25,337 bases of DNA. Source: a virus. The notes beneath the pieces were generated by a model. The model searched no databases, was not told the origin of the DNA, and saw only the letters and a list, made by a program, of their open reading frames with translations. Below are positions 23,587 through 25,337 of this stretch, piece after piece. Position numbers and translations under genes: made by a program. Where the stretch lies: IMG/VR virus record IMGVR_UViG_3300034111_000801, positions 1 to 25,337 of that record; one strand, given 5' to 3'. Numbering within the stretch: position 1 is the first letter of the stretch; each line of letters begins with the position of its first letter.

Positions 23587-24262
23587 CGAGCAGGGGTGTG
23601 CCCGCTTGTTCAGCAGAAGCTACCCGCTTGCCGCGTGGAATAACAGCCTCAACCACTCCCGTACTGGTCAATAGGATCTGACCGTCAGCGGGATACTCGA
23701 CCGCAAACACCTCGCCAGCGACTGCGCCCACTCGATTAACGGCGAGCTGACTGACCAACAACACCCCTTGGCCGGTAACGCGAGCGCGAGTCTCGCCGGC
23801 ATGGGATCGACCGCCACCGGGACTGGATTCGCCTTCCTGAATAGTGCCTTGCGCCTTCAGGTACTCCTTGTTAAAGGCTGCGGCTTGGAACCGTTCTTGC
23901 TTGGTCTTGGTAATACTGACGTAGCCGGCGTTAAAGCCAATCGTTTCGTGGCTCCAACCTTCGGCCTTCTTGGCGTTGTAGAAGTCCAGTAGCTCTTGGC
24001 CGACAAGGCGAACGGGAAGCTCAGGGGCTTCTTCGGGAGCTTCGGGAGCTTCGGGAGCAGCTTCGGCATCGGTGACTTGAGCATCGACTTCGGCATCGAG
24101 CAACTCTTCCAAGCCGTCGCCTTCGCCGGGCTCTTGGCAGTCGCCAGGCTCGCCGCCTGCGCCGTAATCAGTGTCAACAAGGTTTTCTTCGACAGCATCG
24201 GTAGGACCGACTTCAGTAATAGCGATCTCAGCCTCAGGGACTTTCTTGGTGCGGGTTGCCAT
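23567..24262 (-). CDS. Cyanobacterial AbrB-like regulator with acidic N-terminal arm
   Basis: 231 residues, leftward. Residues about 85-205 follow the cyanobacterial AbrB-like layout by eye: LVGQELLDFY, then the hallmark GYVSITKTKQERF (about 113-125) with AAFNKEYLKAQG, a Gly-rich linker ending GGGRS, and a C-terminal AbrB-type half with VTGQGVLLVSQ...AVAGEVFAVEY and ILLTS. In the family the C-terminal half is the dimeric DNA-binding region. Residues 1-82 are an unusual extension rich in Glu, Asp, Ala and Pro, partly from a 9-base DNA repeat (24031-24057). ATG at 24262 follows a pyrimidine-rich leader; a promoter lies at 24296-24324. Likely a phage or host gene regulator. Confidence 0.65.
   Translation of the reverse strand: MATRTKKVPEAEIAITEVGPTDAVEENLVDTDYGAGGEPGDCQEPGEGDGLEELLDAEVDAQVTDAEAAPEAPEAPEEAPELPVRLVGQELLDFYNAKKAEGWSHETIGFNAGYVSITKTKQERFQAAAFNKEYLKAQGTIQEGESSPGGGRSHAGETRARVTGQGVLLVSQLAVNRVGAVAGEVFAVEYPADGQILLTSTGVVEAVIPRGKRVASAEQAGTPLLDQAAEA
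24031..24057. repeat. Three tandem copies of a 9-base unit
   Basis: CTTCGGGAG three times in a row, with a degenerate copy before it. It encodes the Ala-Pro-Glu repeats in the acidic arm of the AbrB-like protein and keeps frame. Confidence 0.8.
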
Positions 24263-24295
24263 TGGAAGGAAAGGGGTGAATGTGTGACCTGTGAA

Positions 24296-24324
24296 AGTGT
24301 AGCACGCTATCGAACGCGCATCAA
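24296..24324 (-). promoter_or_regulatory. Leftward promoter: TTGATG, 17 bases, TACACT
   Basis: On the minus strand TTGATG (24324-24319) and TACACT (24301-24296) with ideal 17-base spacing and a TG before the -10 (TGCTACACT). It overlaps the last codons of the nuclease gene and drives the AbrB-like gene 33 bases downstream, allowing separate expression. Confidence 0.6.
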
Positions 24325-25191
24325 TGGGCCGAGCGCGTTAAGTGCAGCTCCAAAGACCGGATGGCCGCCAGATGCCGCCTTCCTTTGGTGGTGAAGCGCA
24401 AGACCACCGGCAAACTGAAGCCAGCCCTGATCAAGGTCAGGCCGGTTCCAGGTTTTTTCGTCAACCCCATCGACGCTCAGGCCAAAATTGATCCCGCGCT
24501 CGACACGCAGGCCGGCTACCGCTTCGACGCCAAAGGCGTAAGAGCCTTGTTGCATTTGCCAACCACCGCGCACCTTAAAAGTTGATTCCTTAACCTTGCC
24601 GGCTTCGGCGTCAACTTTTGTAAGAAGTTCGCAGATACTGGCAAGGATCTTGTCATCAGGGGCGTAATCGCACAGGTGCTGATAGCGTTCGGCAAAATGC
24701 TCCGGCTGATTGGTCTTCCAGTCGCATACAGTTAGGATGCCATCGACTTCGGCAATCAGGTCAGGAGTGAAACCGTAGCAGCCGCCAGGGTGGATCATTG
24801 GCTGCTCAATCACATACACCTTACCGATGCGAGGCAAAACCCACCTCACCCACATATCAAAAATCTCAATAGCCTCATTGCAGATTGCGCCAAGAATACC
24901 AATAGAAGGATTTAGCTCTCGCTCGATCAGCGCGTGAACTTCCGTGCCAATAGCAGCACGAATGTCCCGAACTCGATCCATAAAATACTCGGCACCCATA
25001 TCAGTGAGCCCTTTGCGCATCAAGGATTGCTTCCAATGCTCTTTTGGAAAGTCCTTGCCGCCAGCAAGCTCAATGATATGCGAAGACGATGGTACTTCGA
25101 TCTGCTCTTGTGGAGTCCGATAAAAATACTTGTGGTCTTCGTCTCTAAAAAAAACTCCCGGCTGAGCCGGGAGCAGTTGCAGTTCAGGCAT
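24307..25191 (-). CDS. PD-(D/E)XK exonuclease (RecB/Cas4-like)
   Basis: 294 residues, leftward. Motifs of the RecB-like nuclease family in order: the VPSSSHII segment (about 33-40, the SVT-type motif), GTEVH (82-86, metal-binding His86), a possible Glu129, GFTPD (Asp144), DWKT (Asp157, Lys159) and QxxxY (Gln214, Tyr218). These are the expected catalytic residues for Mg-dependent DNA cleavage, so it looks active. In phages such enzymes resect DNA ends for recombination. ATG at 25191 starts five bases after the upstream stop, with no Shine-Dalgarno. A strong leftward terminator lies in codons 7-15. The next internal Met is residue 58, past the first motif, so a later start is unlikely. Confidence 0.75.
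   Translation of the reverse strand: MPELQLLPAQPGVFFRDEDHKYFYRTPQEQIEVPSSSHIIELAGGKDFPKEHWKQSLMRKGLTDMGAEYFMDRVRDIRAAIGTEVHALIERELNPSIGILGAICNEAIEIFDMWVRWVLPRIGKVYVIEQPMIHPGGCYGFTPDLIAEVDGILTVCDWKTNQPEHFAERYQHLCDYAPDDKILASICELLTKVDAEAGKVKESTFKVRGGWQMQQGSYAFGVEAVAGLRVERGINFGLSVDGVDEKTWNRPDLDQGWLQFAGGLALHHQRKAASGGHPVFGAALNALGPLMRVR
25147..25173 (-). terminator. Intrinsic terminator inside the nuclease gene start
   Basis: On the minus strand CTCCCGGC, a three-base loop, GCCGGGAG and eight T (25154-25147). Stem is perfect and all but two pairs are G-C. It lies 24 bases after the stop of the upstream leftward gene and within the first codons of the nuclease gene. Confidence 0.85.
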
Positions 25192-25196
25192 CAGGA

Positions 25197-25337
25197 TCAG
25201 AAGCCGGGGGGAAGTTGGGGGGCAAGGCCAGCAGGTGGTTGGCCGTGGATCGCGCCAGGCATGGGCTGGACGGGCGCTGGAGGGGCAACAGGCATAGGCG
25301 CTTGAGGCTGTGCCGGGGGCTGCGCGTAACCCTGTGG
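25197..25337 (-). CDS. C-terminal tail of a leftward gene, Pro/Gln-rich
   Basis: Open from the right edge to TGA at 25197-25199; 46 residues visible, dominated by Pro, Gln, Ala and Gly, with no charged residues apart from His. Such tails occur on single-strand DNA-binding and annealing proteins, but nothing here identifies the family. It lies just upstream of the nuclease gene in the same direction, and the terminator at 25147-25173 is positioned as this gene's transcript end. Confidence 0.55.
   Translation of the reverse strand, partial: PQGYAQPPAQPQAPMPVAPPAPVQPMPGAIHGQPPAGLAPQLPPGF

Noticed and set aside
23768-24394. Rightward frames opposite the AbrB-like and nuclease genes
   Set aside because: Low-complexity shadows of the acidic arm and the coding strand; the leftward proteins carry recognisable motifs, these do not.

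Overview
The window looks like the structural half of a long-tailed (siphovirus-type) phage genome, probably infecting a cyanobacterium. Gene order is the standard one: portal, scaffold, major capsid, connector/neck genes, tail terminator, tail tube, frameshifted tail-assembly chaperone, tape measure, tail-tip genes, fibres, holin-like gene. Two things suggest a cyanobacterial host. One is a leftward gene whose core resembles the cyanobacteria-type AbrB regulators. The other is that genes opening transcription units have short pyrimidine-rich leaders without a Shine-Dalgarno, a style described for cyanobacteria. No integrase, terminase, tRNA, CRISPR array or insertion sequence is visible; the terminase would lie to the left.

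Layout. 1-1068 is the end of a DUF4055-like portal gene. 1135-1464 is a leftward gene with its own promoter and terminator, inserted like a moron. 1517-3341 is scaffold and major capsid. 3493-5775 is a tightly coupled head-tail connector set. 5818-6651 is the tail tube gene alone between a promoter-like motif and a strong terminator. 6743-18075 is one long unit with the chaperone pair, a 1764-residue tape measure, lambda L/K/J-like tail-tip genes and two tandem paralogues. 18113-19644 and 19699-23546 hold further tail proteins, fibre/lectin genes and two small membrane proteins. At 23546 the orientation flips: 23567-25337 runs leftward with the AbrB-like gene, a PD-(D/E)XK nuclease and the proline-rich end of another gene, probably the edge of the replication/recombination module.

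Regulation. An eight-base motif close to GCTAYRNT recurs in front of at least seven genes, nearly always with 23-27 bases between it and the start codon, and often just after a hairpin terminator. It is probably an extended -10 promoter. It divides the structural region into units that give capsid and tail tube their own expression. Overlapping copies on opposite strands form a palindrome at 1484-1500 that may fire both ways. A canonical U-tract terminator lies inside the first codons of the nuclease gene.

The most interesting items are the AbrB-like regulator with an acidic arm, the terminator buried in the nuclease gene, the recurring start-proximal promoter motif, the nine-fold GSPAY repeat and embedded peptidase-like motif in the tape measure, and a second tail-tube-like protein among the fibre genes. 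All functional names rest on reading the protein sequences by eye; no database search was run.
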